Shown here in pieces: positions 1-7,091 of a stretch of DNA of 10,701 nucleotides (position 1 is the first letter of the stretch; each line of letters opens with the position of its first letter). The notes beneath the pieces were generated by a model, which was given only the letters and a program-made list of their open reading frames with translations, ran no database searches and was not told where the DNA came from. The stretch covers positions 1-10,701 of the forward strand of contig CAYUNT010000163.1 of NCBI GenBank assembly GCA_964446285.1, read 5' to 3'. The position numbers were made by a program, and so were the translations under genes. This DNA comes from CAYUNT01 sp964446285. GTDB taxonomy: Bacteria; Sumerlaeota; Sumerlaeia; SLMS01; CAYUNT01.

Positions 1-92
1 AACACTTCCCAAACCAACCCGCCCAGGGCAACCGCCTTCATGGTTTTCGGGGCTGCTTCCTTGCCGAGCCTGCGGCGCTCCGGGAATAGCAC
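1..92 (-). CDS. Partial gene at left edge, possible next member of glycan cluster
   Basis: On the minus strand, immediately after the stop of the glycosyltransferase (TGA at 110-108), one reading frame stays open to the window edge. Possible starts are GTG at 92-90 and ATG at 41-39. From the ATG it reads MKAVALGGLVWEV before leaving the window. Codon third positions in this frame are mostly G or C, like the neighbours. A competing open frame starting with the overlapping ATGA at the glycosyltransferase stop has much poorer third-position GC. Neither start has a clear ribosome binding site. The short hydrophobic start would suit a membrane protein such as a flippase of the same cluster, but about 30 residues cannot establish a function. 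It could also be non-coding. Confidence 0.3.
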   Translation of the reverse strand, partial: MLFPERRRLGKEAAPKTMKAVALGGLVWEV

Positions 93-107
93 CCATTTCG
101 CCTGCTG

Positions 108-1355
108 TCATTGCTCAGAAGCGCCACACTCCTGCATCTCTTTATATAATGCGGCATATTCGCTCGCGATGCGCTCGATGGAAAAACGTTCAAGAATCGC
201 GGCGCGCGAGCAAGCGCCCGTTTCGCGCGCCAGGGCTTCGTTGCCGAGCAGAGTGGCAAGATGCCCCGCCAGTTCGTCTGCGGCATCGGCGGAATCGGGC
301 GAAAATAAAAGTGTTTCTTGGGAATCGCGGACTATTTCGAGCACGCCGTCGATGCGCGAGACGGCGCACGGCAAACCTGTGGCCATTGCTTCGAGAAGGG
401 CGTTTGGCATTCCCTCGGCGCGTGAAGGCAGCGCGAACGCATCCGCCGCGCGCAGCCATTCTTCCGAATTCTCCACCGCGCCCGTGAATCGAACGCTCTG
501 CTCCAGGCCGTTTTCGCGCAAAAGGCGCGCAATGTCCTCGCGGCAGTTTTCCACAGGCAGATACGGATGCCTCTCTGGTCCGATCATAAGCAGCGCCGCG
601 CCCGGAATCCGCTTCGCCACGCGAATCCACGCCTCCGCCAGCAAATCCGCCCCCTTGCGCCGCGACACCAGCCCCATGAACGCCACGCACTTGCTTTCCG
701 GGGCGATTCCCAGCCGCTGGCGCAAGGCGCGTTTTTCCGCCGCGTCCGCCGCCGGACGGAATCGCGCCGTGTCCACTCCGTTTGGAATGAATCGAATACG
801 CTCGGGCGCGATTCCCAGCCGCGCCAGGTCGCGTTCGAGTGAACGGCTGATCGCCACGAAGCGGTCGTTAAGCAGGAACAACTTCCGCTTCAGAACGCGC
901 CCATGCCCCGCGCCATGCCAACTTAAATCGGAGCCGGAGAGAGTGAGCTTGACCAGTGAACGCTTTCCGAGCCGCCAGCGTTCGAATCCAGCCGCGAAGG
1001 AGTGCGCGTAACCGCCGTGAACATGCAAAATATCGAATTCATCGGCGTGGCGGCGAATCCATTGCGCCAAGCGCAACACAAACCGCCAGTTCGCAATCCG
1101 CCCCGCGCCGTTGGGCAATTCGTGAATTGGAATCGGCAGCGAGCCTGCTTGTTGCGCTTCCGGCTTTCCTGGCTTGGGCCGCGCGCCATAGCGCCCGGCG
1201 ACAAATTGCACGGGAATCCCCTGCGCGCCCAATGCGCGGGCGAGCGAAAACGCCTGTCCCGCCGCGCCGCTCACTCGCCGCTCCAGCGAGTCGCACACCA
1301 TCAGAATTCGCGGCGGATTCGAAGAGGAAGTATGGCCCGTCAAGACGCGATTCAC
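108..1355 (-). CDS. GT4-type glycosyltransferase (GT-B fold)
   Basis: This 415-residue protein is a family 4 (RfaB/WcaA-like) retaining glycosyltransferase, expected to move a sugar from a nucleotide donor to a lipid- or polysaccharide-linked acceptor at the cytoplasmic face of the membrane. The N-terminal Rossmann half starts with RILMVCDSL (residues 16-24) followed by a glycine-rich turn (S29-G-A-A-G33). HVHGGYAH lies at 111-118 and FIPNGVD at 189-195. The C-terminal donor half has FMGLVSRRKGADLL (226-239). It also has the family EX7E signature, E314 to E322, inside SRAEGMPNALLEAMATGLP. Length is normal for the family. The start is GTG at 1355 with only a weak purine stretch upstream; a TTG at codon 5 is an alternative, and later starts would cut the first beta strand. 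It lies 49 bases downstream of the methyltransferase gene, same strand, so the two are probably co-transcribed. Acceptor and sugar cannot be read from the sequence. Confidence 0.93.
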   Translation of the reverse strand: MNRVLTGHTSSSNPPRILMVCDSLERRVSGAAGQAFSLARALGAQGIPVQFVAGRYGARPKPGKPEAQQAGSLPIPIHELPNGAGRIANWRFVLRLAQWIRRHADEFDILHVHGGYAHSFAAGFERWRLGKRSLVKLTLSGSDLSWHGAGHGRVLKRKLFLLNDRFVAISRSLERDLARLGIAPERIRFIPNGVDTARFRPAADAAEKRALRQRLGIAPESKCVAFMGLVSRRKGADLLAEAWIRVAKRIPGAALLMIGPERHPYLPVENCREDIARLLRENGLEQSVRFTGAVENSEEWLRAADAFALPSRAEGMPNALLEAMATGLPCAVSRIDGVLEIVRDSQETLLFSPDSADAADELAGHLATLLGNEALARETGACSRAAILERFSIERIASEYAALYKEMQECGASEQ

Positions 1356-1404
1356 TCCGGCAGATTGGGCGGATCGAGAAAAACGCGCGGATTGGGATTC
1401 AGAA

Positions 1405-2082
1405 TCAGGCTTTGCGCCGCGCGGACCAGATAAGGGTTTTGGCGCGCCGCGGATTGCGAGGCGCGATCATAAATCCCATCCACTTCCAGAGAATCGGAAA
1501 ATCATTCAGCCTGTGAAGCAAGGGAATATGCAGCGCCAGCCCCCGGCATGAAAAATCGTCAAACCCGCGGTTGGCGAACAATTCATCCAGTGCGTCCGGC
1601 GTCCAATGACGGTAGTGTTTGGGTTCGAGCGGCAGGTTGATCGAGGGCGTCGAAAGGCACAACCGGCCGCCCGGCTTGAGAACGCGCGCGATTTCGGCGA
1701 TCAGTCCCGGCATGGCGTCGGGCGGAATGTGCTCGATCACTTCGAGCGATGTCACGGCATCAAACGCGCCGTCCGGGAAATCGAGCGTGCGGCCATTGGC
1801 CAGGAGGAATTCCCCTTCGGGAACCAGCGCGCGGGCGAAACGCAAGGCGCGTTCGCTGATGTCAATCCCGGCCACACGCGCCGCGCCCGCCTTGACGAGC
1901 GCTGATGTGAAGCGCCCGTCGCCGCATCCGATGTCAAGAACCGCCTTTCCCGCCAGCGGCCCGAGCATCGAAAGCACAATCTCCGTGCGCAAATTGTAGT
2001 AGCGAAGCGTGTTGCGCCGGAGCATCCAATGGTATGGATATTCGTATTCCGATTCCTGAATATCACGCCGTTCATCCGTCAT
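1405..2082 (-). CDS. Class I SAM-dependent methyltransferase
   Basis: The product (225 residues from the chosen ATG) is a soluble Rossmann-fold methyltransferase of the Methyltransf_11/UbiE-like group. Motif I is VLDIGCGDGRFT (48-59), the acidic residue at the end of beta 2 is D74 in GIDIS, SLEVIEHIP follows at 112-120, and LKPGGRLCLSTP (135-146) forms the later strand. A segment HYRHWTPDALDELF (156-169) after the core resembles methyltransferases found in polysaccharide and lipid glycan clusters. The substrate is not identifiable. ATG at 2082 was chosen because homologous-looking sequence begins there; the frame extends to a TTG at 2136, but the extra 18 residues look unconserved. Neither start has a good ribosome binding site. 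The glycosyltransferase gene follows after 49 bases, which suggests the methyl group may decorate a sugar made or transferred in the same pathway. Confidence 0.92.
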   Translation of the reverse strand: MTDERRDIQESEYEYPYHWMLRRNTLRYYNLRTEIVLSMLGPLAGKAVLDIGCGDGRFTSALVKAGAARVAGIDISERALRFARALVPEGEFLLANGRTLDFPDGAFDAVTSLEVIEHIPPDAMPGLIAEIARVLKPGGRLCLSTPSINLPLEPKHYRHWTPDALDELFANRGFDDFSCRGLALHIPLLHRLNDFPILWKWMGFMIAPRNPRRAKTLIWSARRKA

Positions 2083-2412
2083 TGGAAACCACACAGAGAA
2101 ATGATGCGCGCAGCCGCCACGGTAATCGGGAAACAACGCGCGGCGGGCGGCAACGCTTCAAGCGCTAAATCCGCGCAGGCAAATCATATTGTTCCACGTT
2201 GAAAAGGAAAGGTGATTTTGCGGAACCTCGCCTCTTGCTGCCGTTTCCTCGCAAGGCGCCAAACACAAGTGCCTCACCCAGTTTCAAAAATCGCCTGGAC
2301 CGATGGCGGGCGTTTCATATCCACTTTCCACGCCACTGGCGGACCCGCTCGGGTGAAGTCTCCGCCTCAAGCATGGATGATGTGAAACTTCAAGACTCAG
2401 GAGAACGATACA
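2083..2412. other. Divergent intergenic region
   Basis: These 330 bases separate the minus-strand methyltransferase from the plus-strand beta-helix gene and should hold a promoter for each. An AT-richer patch around 2170-2220 contains, on the minus strand, the -10-like hexamer TATGAT (within CAATATGATTTG, about 2178-2189), but no convincing -35 lies at the right distance. A small perfect dyad, CGCTT-C-AAGCG, is at 2154-2164. I see no clear plus-strand promoter. Open frames through this stretch are short and lack gene-like features. Confidence 0.4.
2399..2403 (+). promoter_or_regulatory. Ribosome binding site, beta-helix gene
   Basis: AGGAG lies 9 bases before ATG at 2413 and supports that start. 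A second in-frame ATG seven codons in (2434) has a weaker AGGA 4-5 bases ahead, so a shorter signal peptide start is possible. Confidence 0.7.
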
Positions 2413-3852
2413 ATGAATCTCCCTCACAGGACAATGTCTCCAGCGATTTTGTTGATGGCCGCCGCTTGTGCGGTTATGGAGTCCGCGCCGCTTCGCGCCC
2501 AGGAGCAAGAGGCTGCGAAAGACTCCTCGACAAAAGCGGCAGCCCCCGCATTCGCATCTGCCCCCGTGCCCGCGCTTGCATCCGCCTCTGCGCCGAATCC
2601 GGCCGTTTTCGCCGCCTCGGCGTTTGGGGCGCGGGGCGATGGGCGCACGGACGATACGCGCGCCATCCAAGCGGCCATCGATGCGGCGGGCAAACAGGGC
2701 GGCGTGGTTTCGCTCGCGCAGGGCCAATTCCTTATCGAAGGCAGCCTCACAATTCCCACGGGCGTTACGTTGCGCGGCGCGTGGGAAGCCCCCCATCACG
2801 GCATTCTCACTAAAAACACCGTGCTCCTGGCCACGCGCGGACACGGTTCGGAGGAAGGCCCCGCGCTCATCGAGATGCAGCAAAGCAGCGCCATCGAGGG
2901 GCTGACAATTTTCCATCCGCGCCAGAATCCCAACGAAATCGTTCCGTATCCCTGGGCGATTCACGGCACGGGAATGCACAACACGATTGAAAATGTAACG
3001 CTCGTGAACGCCTACAACGGAATCGCCATCGGGCCGGAATGCAACGAACTCCACCTGATCCGCAACGTCTTTGGGTGCCCGCTGCGGCGCGGAATTCAAA
3101 TCGATGGCACAACAGATATTGGCCGCATCGAAAACGTCCACTTCAACATCCACTACTGGAAACGCGCGGATGCGCCCAACGGCCCCGCCAGCGAATCGCC
3201 CGCCGAACCGTATCGCGTGTGGGTTCAGGACCACCTCGAAGCCTTCATTTTCGGGCGCACGGATTGGGAATCCGTCAAGGACACGTTCACCTACGGGGCG
3301 TATATCGGATACAAATTTGTGGATATGGGCCGCGGCGCGATGAACGGCAGCCTCGTGGGCATCGGGGCGGACGGGTGCATTTACGGGATGCGCATCGAGC
3401 GGATTCAGCCGATGGGATTGCTCGTTACTAACGGCCAGTTCGCCTCGTTCCGCCACCCGGAAATGCCGCCGCGGACTTGCGATCCGCCGGTCAGCAACAT
3501 CGTCACAGACGCGGGGTTCGAGGGGAATTTGTCGTTCGTGAATTGCAGCACATGGGGCGGAAACGGCGTGGCTTGGCTTCGCGGCGGGCCGCATGGCGTC
3601 GTGCGGTTCAGCGATAGTTATTTCCGCGACTGGCATTCCTACGAGAAGGGCCGCGTGGCCATCGACGCCGACGGCCCGGCGCTTCAGGTGCGTGGATGCG
3701 CCTTCGCGTCGGGGGGCGGAAAAGTCGTCCTGGGTCCGAAAACTCGCGCCGCCGTGATTTCCGAAAACCTCTTCGCGAATGCCAAATCAGACGATGTGAG
3801 CGTGGCCAAGTCTTCTTCGGAAATTTTGATTCGCGACAATTCCAGGCCATAA
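2413..3852 (+). CDS. Exported right-handed beta-helix protein, pectate lyase 3-like
   Basis: This 479-residue protein has a Sec signal peptide: a basic start, a hydrophobic core around residues 9-22 (SPAILLMAAACAV) and a likely cleavage after PLRA at 29. An Ala/Pro/Ser-rich linker follows to about residue 64. The mature domain opens with AASAFGARGDGRTDDTRAIQ (67-86). This is the start signature of the Pectate_lyase_3/GH28-GH55 type beta-helix superfamily, in which FGAxGDGxTDDT begins the helix. GVVSLAQGQFLIEGSLTIP and GVTLRG complete the first coils. Later short strand repeats (IENVTLVNAYNGIAIG, 192-207; LQVRGCAF, 424-431) fit stacked coils. Members act on extracellular polysaccharides as lyases or hydrolases, or are structural. 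No catalytic residues can be assigned here, so activity and substrate stay open. It lies alone between a divergent neighbour and the next operon. Its export and proximity to glycan genes suggest a cell-surface or extracellular carbohydrate role. Confidence 0.88.
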   Translation: MNLPHRTMSPAILLMAAACAVMESAPLRAQEQEAAKDSSTKAAAPAFASAPVPALASASAPNPAVFAASAFGARGDGRTDDTRAIQAAIDAAGKQGGVVSLAQGQFLIEGSLTIPTGVTLRGAWEAPHHGILTKNTVLLATRGHGSEEGPALIEMQQSSAIEGLTIFHPRQNPNEIVPYPWAIHGTGMHNTIENVTLVNAYNGIAIGPECNELHLIRNVFGCPLRRGIQIDGTTDIGRIENVHFNIHYWKRADAPNGPASESPAEPYRVWVQDHLEAFIFGRTDWESVKDTFTYGAYIGYKFVDMGRGAMNGSLVGIGADGCIYGMRIERIQPMGLLVTNGQFASFRHPEMPPRTCDPPVSNIVTDAGFEGNLSFVNCSTWGGNGVAWLRGGPHGVVRFSDSYFRDWHSYEKGRVAIDADGPALQVRGCAFASGGGKVVLGPKTRAAVISENLFANAKSDDVSVAKSSSEILIRDNSRP

Positions 3853-3885
3853 GTCGCATTCCCCGGGCTGGTCCTCTCTGTTCTT

Positions 3886-3921
3886 TTCGATAATTTTGTG
3901 TTTCCTTCGGCAAAAATCGAA
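3886..3921 (+). terminator. Possible hairpin terminator after beta-helix gene
   Basis: TTCGAT (3886-3891) pairs with ATCGAA (3916-3921), and TTTTG (3894-3898) with CAAAA (3911-3915). This gives an 11-bp stem with a 2-base bulge and a 12-base loop, starting 33 bases past the stop codon. The stem is AT-rich and is followed by only a mixed pyrimidine stretch (TTCTCT), not a clean T-run. It may be a weak terminator or an mRNA 3' end structure. Confidence 0.3.
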
Positions 3922-3948
3922 TTCTCTGTGCGAAATTTCAATTCCCCG

Positions 3949-3976
3949 TTGCCAAAATCAGAAATGTGTTCATACT
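3949..3976 (+). promoter_or_regulatory. Candidate sigma-70-type promoter for the 4072-7066 operon
   Basis: TTGCCA (3949-3954, five of six matches to TTGACA) and CATACT (3971-3976, four of six to TATAAT) are separated by 16 bases in an AT-richer stretch. A start near 3983 would give a leader of about 90 bases before ATG at 4072. The assignment rests on sequence match and position only. Confidence 0.4.
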
Positions 3977-3986
3977 GAATGTTGGA

Positions 3987-4036
3987 GGCAGGGGAATAAC
4001 AACCGGCATGTTCATGCCTTGGTCCTCGCCCTTGCC
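3987..4036 (+). promoter_or_regulatory. Nested inverted repeats in operon leader
   Basis: An inner perfect dyad, GGCATG-TT-CATGCC (4005-4018), lies inside an outer pair, GGCAGGG (3987-3993) with CCCTTGCC (4029-4036, one extra base). The structure would sit in the 5' leader just downstream of the candidate promoter and about 24 bases before the ribosome binding site. It could be an RNA structure affecting expression, or the inner dyad could be an operator. I do not recognise a known riboswitch class. Confidence 0.3.
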
Positions 4037-4059
4037 TGCGCTCATGTTTCGCCGCATTG

Positions 4060-4068
4060 AGGAAAGGA
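4060..4068 (+). promoter_or_regulatory. Ribosome binding site that decides the start at 4072
   Basis: AGGAAAGGA (4060-4068) lies 3-8 bases before ATG at 4072. The frame is also open to a TTG at 4057, but that codon abuts the Shine-Dalgarno itself, so the ATG is preferred. Confidence 0.7.
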
Positions 4069-4071
4069 TTC

Positions 4072-4794
4072 ATGGCATTTAAGACGTTTTTCGCCGGTTC
4101 CAATGAATTGCGCCGCCGCGCTGTGGTTGTGTCGCTTTGCTATCCCGAGCCAGGAACAATCGGTTCTCTGCTCGCCGGAACGCTGGGGGAATTGGACACA
4201 GCGCGTCTTCAGAAGATCGTCGCGGATCAAGTGCTGCGCCAGGTGTTGCCGGTTGGCGACGAATTCACGTGCTTTGTGCATTACCGCCCCCGCGACCGGC
4301 GCGCGCAAATTGAACGCTGGCTTCACTGGGCGTTTCGGCGCGCGCATTTTTCGCCTTGCTCCGACGCGCCGGGGGCGGAGTTCGTCGCCCACGATTTCGA
4401 GTTCGCATTCGGGCACGGCGCGGATCGCGTTGTCCGCGTAAGTTCGAGTTGCCTCGATTTGGATCGCGAAACAATTGAGCGCGTATTCACCGCCCTCGAC
4501 TCCTGCGAAGCCATCGTGGGTCCGTCCGGCGACGAATCGGCGTATTTGGTGGGATTGCGGCGGCCTCAGAACGGGCTTTTTGATGGCTTGCCCTGGAATG
4601 AACCGGGGGCCTTTCCCGCCCTGCTCGAACGCCTGGAATCGATAGGCATCGATTTCGAGGTACTGCCCGATGCGCTCGACGTGAATTCCATTCTTGATCT
4701 CAGCGAAATTCCCGCTGAACGATGGACGCGGTTTCAACCCGCGCTGAAAGAACAACTACGAATGATCGGGTTCGGATACCTCGTCAATTCCTGA
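4072..4794 (+). CDS. TIGR04282/DUF2064-like glycosyltransferase with altered signature residues
   Basis: The 240-residue product resembles the TIGR04282 (DUF2064) GT-A-fold proteins, which are distantly related to nucleotidyl- and sugar-transferases. The resemblance is clearest in the second half: AIVGPSGDESAYLVGLRRP (147-165), the LFDGLPWNEPGAFPALLERL stretch (169-188) and LPDALDVNSILDL (198-210). These match the usual GP..DGGYYLIGLR, LF..I.WST and DVDTPEDL blocks in order and spacing. The expected signature residues are replaced. The N-terminal PG.VKTRL loop reads PEPGTIGSLLAGTLG (25-39). The GTDCPDL metal/nucleotide segment reads SSSCLDL (124-130). DGG reads DES (154-156). This is seen in sequence; the family consensus is from memory. 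Inference: the protein may have lost transferase chemistry or changed substrate. It is first of three tightly spaced genes, 38 bases before the reductase. Length is close to family size, so it is not truncated. Confidence 0.75.
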   Translation: MAFKTFFAGSNELRRRAVVVSLCYPEPGTIGSLLAGTLGELDTARLQKIVADQVLRQVLPVGDEFTCFVHYRPRDRRAQIERWLHWAFRRAHFSPCSDAPGAEFVAHDFEFAFGHGADRVVRVSSSCLDLDRETIERVFTALDSCEAIVGPSGDESAYLVGLRRPQNGLFDGLPWNEPGAFPALLERLESIGIDFEVLPDALDVNSILDLSEIPAERWTRFQPALKEQLRMIGFGYLVNS

Positions 4795-4832
4795 GAGTTG
4801 GCGCCAGCACAAATACAACAGGATTTCCTTGC

Positions 4833-5810
4833 ATGGATTGGACAATTCCGCGCCGTCCGCTCGGCGCAACAGGCTTGATGGTTTCCGAAGTTGGCTTTGG
4901 CGCGCTGGAAATCGGGCGCGATTGGGCGCCGGACGTGAACGCCGATCCTTCGCATCCGAGCGCCGAAGAAGCCGCGCGCACGCTCAACGCCGTGCTCGAT
5001 ATGGGCATCAATTTTATCGATACCGCGCCGGCCTATTGGAATTCCGAGGAGTTTATAGGGCGGGCGCTCGCCGGGCGGCGTGAGGAATTCGTCCTTGCAA
5101 CCAAGGTGGGCGAACACTGCGACCGCTCGGGGTCGGTGTATGACTATTCGCGCGAGGCGGCGCTGCGATTTATCGACCAGAGTTTGCGGCGGCTGCGGAC
5201 GGATCGCATCGACCTGATTCAGATTCATTCGGCGTCGATGGACGTGCTCAACCGCGGAGAAACACTAGCGGCGCTTGAAGAAGCGCGCCAAGCGGGCAAA
5301 GTGCTTCATATCGGGATGTCGGGCGGCGTGGCCGAGGCGGTGCGCGCCATCGAGATTGGCGGATTCGAGACGGTGCAGATTCCATACAATTTATTGAATA
5401 TATCCGCCGAAGACCATCTGCTGCCGCTGGCGCGCGAAAAGCAAGTTGGCGTCATCATTATGCGGCCCCTTGCGGGCGGAAAGCTCACGGAAAAATTCGA
5501 GCGCCTGCAAAACGCGGCGTTGCGCGAAGCAATTCGCGAGATCGCCACACGCTTTACGAAGGCAGGAGCGGCGGGAAAGAGAGCGTCGGACTGTGCGGCG
5601 GAGAGTGTGTCCGGCGAGTTGCCTGAAGACTTGGCGCATTTGGCCCTCGGATATGTCCTTGCCGCGCCAGAGGTTTCCACGATTATCGCAGGGAGCCGCC
5701 GCATCGATGCGGTGCGCTCGAATTTGACGGCCTCGCGCCACCCGCTGGCGGCTGCGCTGGTCGAGCGCCTCCGCGCCCATTGCCGCCCCCTTGCCGTGCG
5801 AACCTGGTAA
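4833..5810 (+). CDS. Aldo/keto reductase
   Basis: This 325-residue enzyme is a cytoplasmic NAD(P)H-dependent aldo/keto reductase with a (beta/alpha)8 barrel, reducing an aldehyde or ketone to an alcohol or the reverse. The start PRRPLGATGLMVSEVGFGA is typical. The full catalytic tetrad is present: D63 and Y68 in FIDTAPAYWN, K91 in LATKVG, and H132 in IQIHSA. The cofactor-binding end has GSRRIDAVRSNL (287-298). An extra polar stretch at about 222-262, rich in Ala, Arg, Lys and Ser, sits between the KLTEKF segment and LPEDLAHLALGYVLA; this looks longer than usual and is probably a surface loop. There is no ferredoxin-like tail. ATG at 4833 follows AGGA (4820-4823) by 9 bases; an upstream in-frame ATG at 4722 lies inside the previous gene and is unlikely. 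The metallophosphoesterase gene follows after 23 bases. The substrate cannot be told. Confidence 0.92.
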   Translation: MDWTIPRRPLGATGLMVSEVGFGALEIGRDWAPDVNADPSHPSAEEAARTLNAVLDMGINFIDTAPAYWNSEEFIGRALAGRREEFVLATKVGEHCDRSGSVYDYSREAALRFIDQSLRRLRTDRIDLIQIHSASMDVLNRGETLAALEEARQAGKVLHIGMSGGVAEAVRAIEIGGFETVQIPYNLLNISAEDHLLPLAREKQVGVIIMRPLAGGKLTEKFERLQNAALREAIREIATRFTKAGAAGKRASDCAAESVSGELPEDLAHLALGYVLAAPEVSTIIAGSRRIDAVRSNLTASRHPLAAALVERLRAHCRPLAVRTW

Positions 5811-5833
5811 ATGATGCTGTTTCAGAGGACTTA

Positions 5834-7066
5834 ATGTTCCACGTTTTCTTTTCAGGCGTTGGTCTTCTTTTTTATCTCTACATATTTTGGCGAATGGCGG
5901 CGACTCCCTGGTTTCGCGGGCGCGCCTCGCGAATCATCCTGGGAGCGGTGCTGCTATTTTTGTGGGCAAGCTATCCTTTGGCCCGGACGCTGGGGGCGCG
6001 CCATCTGCATCTGATGGAAGCTCCCATGGAATTCGTCGGGGCCATGTGGATAGGGGTGATGCTGCTTCTCCTGTGCGCCCTGCTGGCTTCGGAATTTGTG
6101 ACGGTGTCGGCCGTGGCGCTGGGCTGGATGCTCCGGCGATGGGGAACGGATAAATCTAAGCGGCGACTGGCTTTTCTGGCCGCGCCCAACGCCAAACCCG
6201 GACCCTGGATTCGCATGGGGGCGGTGGTTGCGGCGGGCGCGTTGAGTTTTCTTGCGCTCGTGCAGGGGATGCGGCCGCCTGTCGTTGTGGATTATGAAGT
6301 CCGCCTCCCGGGGCTTGCTCGAGAGCACAATGGCCTCACATTGGTGGAAGTCTCAGACACGCACCTTGGCACGATGATTGGATCGCGCTGGATGGCTCGC
6401 ATCGTGCGGCGGGTCAACGAGATGAAGCCTGACATCGTGGCGCTGGTGGGCGATATTGTGGAAGGCAACGCCGAGGAATACCCCGAATCGATGCAGGCGG
6501 CCCTCCGAGAACTCCGCGCGCCGCTGGGGGTGTGGGCGGTTACGGGAAATCACGAATTCTATGGTGGCATCGAAGGCAATGTGAAGTGGCTGGAGGAATC
6601 GGGCTGCCAGATGTTGCGCGATCGATGGGCCGAAGCCGCTCCGGGCCTGGTGATCGCCGGAATCGACGACCGCCACAGACGCGGGGACAAGAGCAGAGGC
6701 GGCAATGGCGTCCAGAGCGGCGATTCCACATCCCAAATTTCGCCCAATGTGATAGCCGTGAAACGCGCGCTTTCCGGGCGTCCTTCAAGCGCGGCGACCA
6801 TTTTCCTCGCCCATACGCCGCGCGCGGAAGTGGCCGATGAGGCATCGAGCGCAGGCGCGGGTCTGATGCTCTCCGGACACACGCACGCCGGGCAAATCTG
6901 GCCATTCAGTTACCTGGTGAAGGCTGAATTCCCCTTGTTCACTGGGCGCTACGACGTGAACGGCATGACCGCGATCGTCTGCCGCGGCACAGGCACATGG
7001 GGTCCGCGCATGAGGCTTTGGCGTCCGGGCGAAATCATCCGCATCCGCCTGCAATGCGCGGAATGA
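5834..7066 (+). CDS. Membrane-anchored metallophosphoesterase, YkuE-like
   Basis: The 410-residue protein joins an N-terminal membrane region to a calcineurin-like phosphoesterase domain. Hydrophobic segments lie near residues 4-20, 34-50, 67-96 and 128-144, so about four membrane passes, with the catalytic domain after them. Metal-site motifs occur in order: SDTH (174-177), GDIVEG (206-211), GNHEF (238-242), LAHTPR (325-330), and GHTHAGQIWP (348-357). The last is typical of the YkuE/YaeI branch. Members hydrolyse phosphoesters, in some cases lipid-linked substrates such as UDP-diacylglucosamine, but the substrate here is unknown. Between GIDDR (276-280) and the LAHTP block lies a Gly/Ser/Arg-rich insertion of about 25-30 residues, probably a flexible loop. 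ATG at 5834 follows AGAGGA (5824-5829); the frame extends upstream into the reductase gene without a better start. It ends the three-gene group and converges on proS. Confidence 0.9.
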   Translation: MFHVFFSGVGLLFYLYIFWRMAATPWFRGRASRIILGAVLLFLWASYPLARTLGARHLHLMEAPMEFVGAMWIGVMLLLLCALLASEFVTVSAVALGWMLRRWGTDKSKRRLAFLAAPNAKPGPWIRMGAVVAAGALSFLALVQGMRPPVVVDYEVRLPGLAREHNGLTLVEVSDTHLGTMIGSRWMARIVRRVNEMKPDIVALVGDIVEGNAEEYPESMQAALRELRAPLGVWAVTGNHEFYGGIEGNVKWLEESGCQMLRDRWAEAAPGLVIAGIDDRHRRGDKSRGGNGVQSGDSTSQISPNVIAVKRALSGRPSSAATIFLAHTPRAEVADEASSAGAGLMLSGHTHAGQIWPFSYLVKAEFPLFTGRYDVNGMTAIVCRGTGTWGPRMRLWRPGEIIRIRLQCAE

Positions 7067-7091
7067 CAATACATATATTTACCACGAAAAA

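Noticed and set aside
40..1011. Long plus-strand open frame opposite the glycosyltransferase gene
   Set aside because: Its composition is Arg/Ser/Ala-rich with no domain, it has no ribosome binding site, and it is antisense to a clear GT4 gene. High GC at third positions explains such open frames.
2284..3636. 450-codon minus-strand open frame opposite the beta-helix gene
   Set aside because: It lies almost entirely antisense to a gene with signal peptide, ribosome binding site and family signature, and its own product shows no recognisable domain.
7067..7091. Bidirectional terminator between the phosphoesterase gene and proS
   Set aside because: The 25 bases are AT-rich but contain no inverted repeat able to form a stem.
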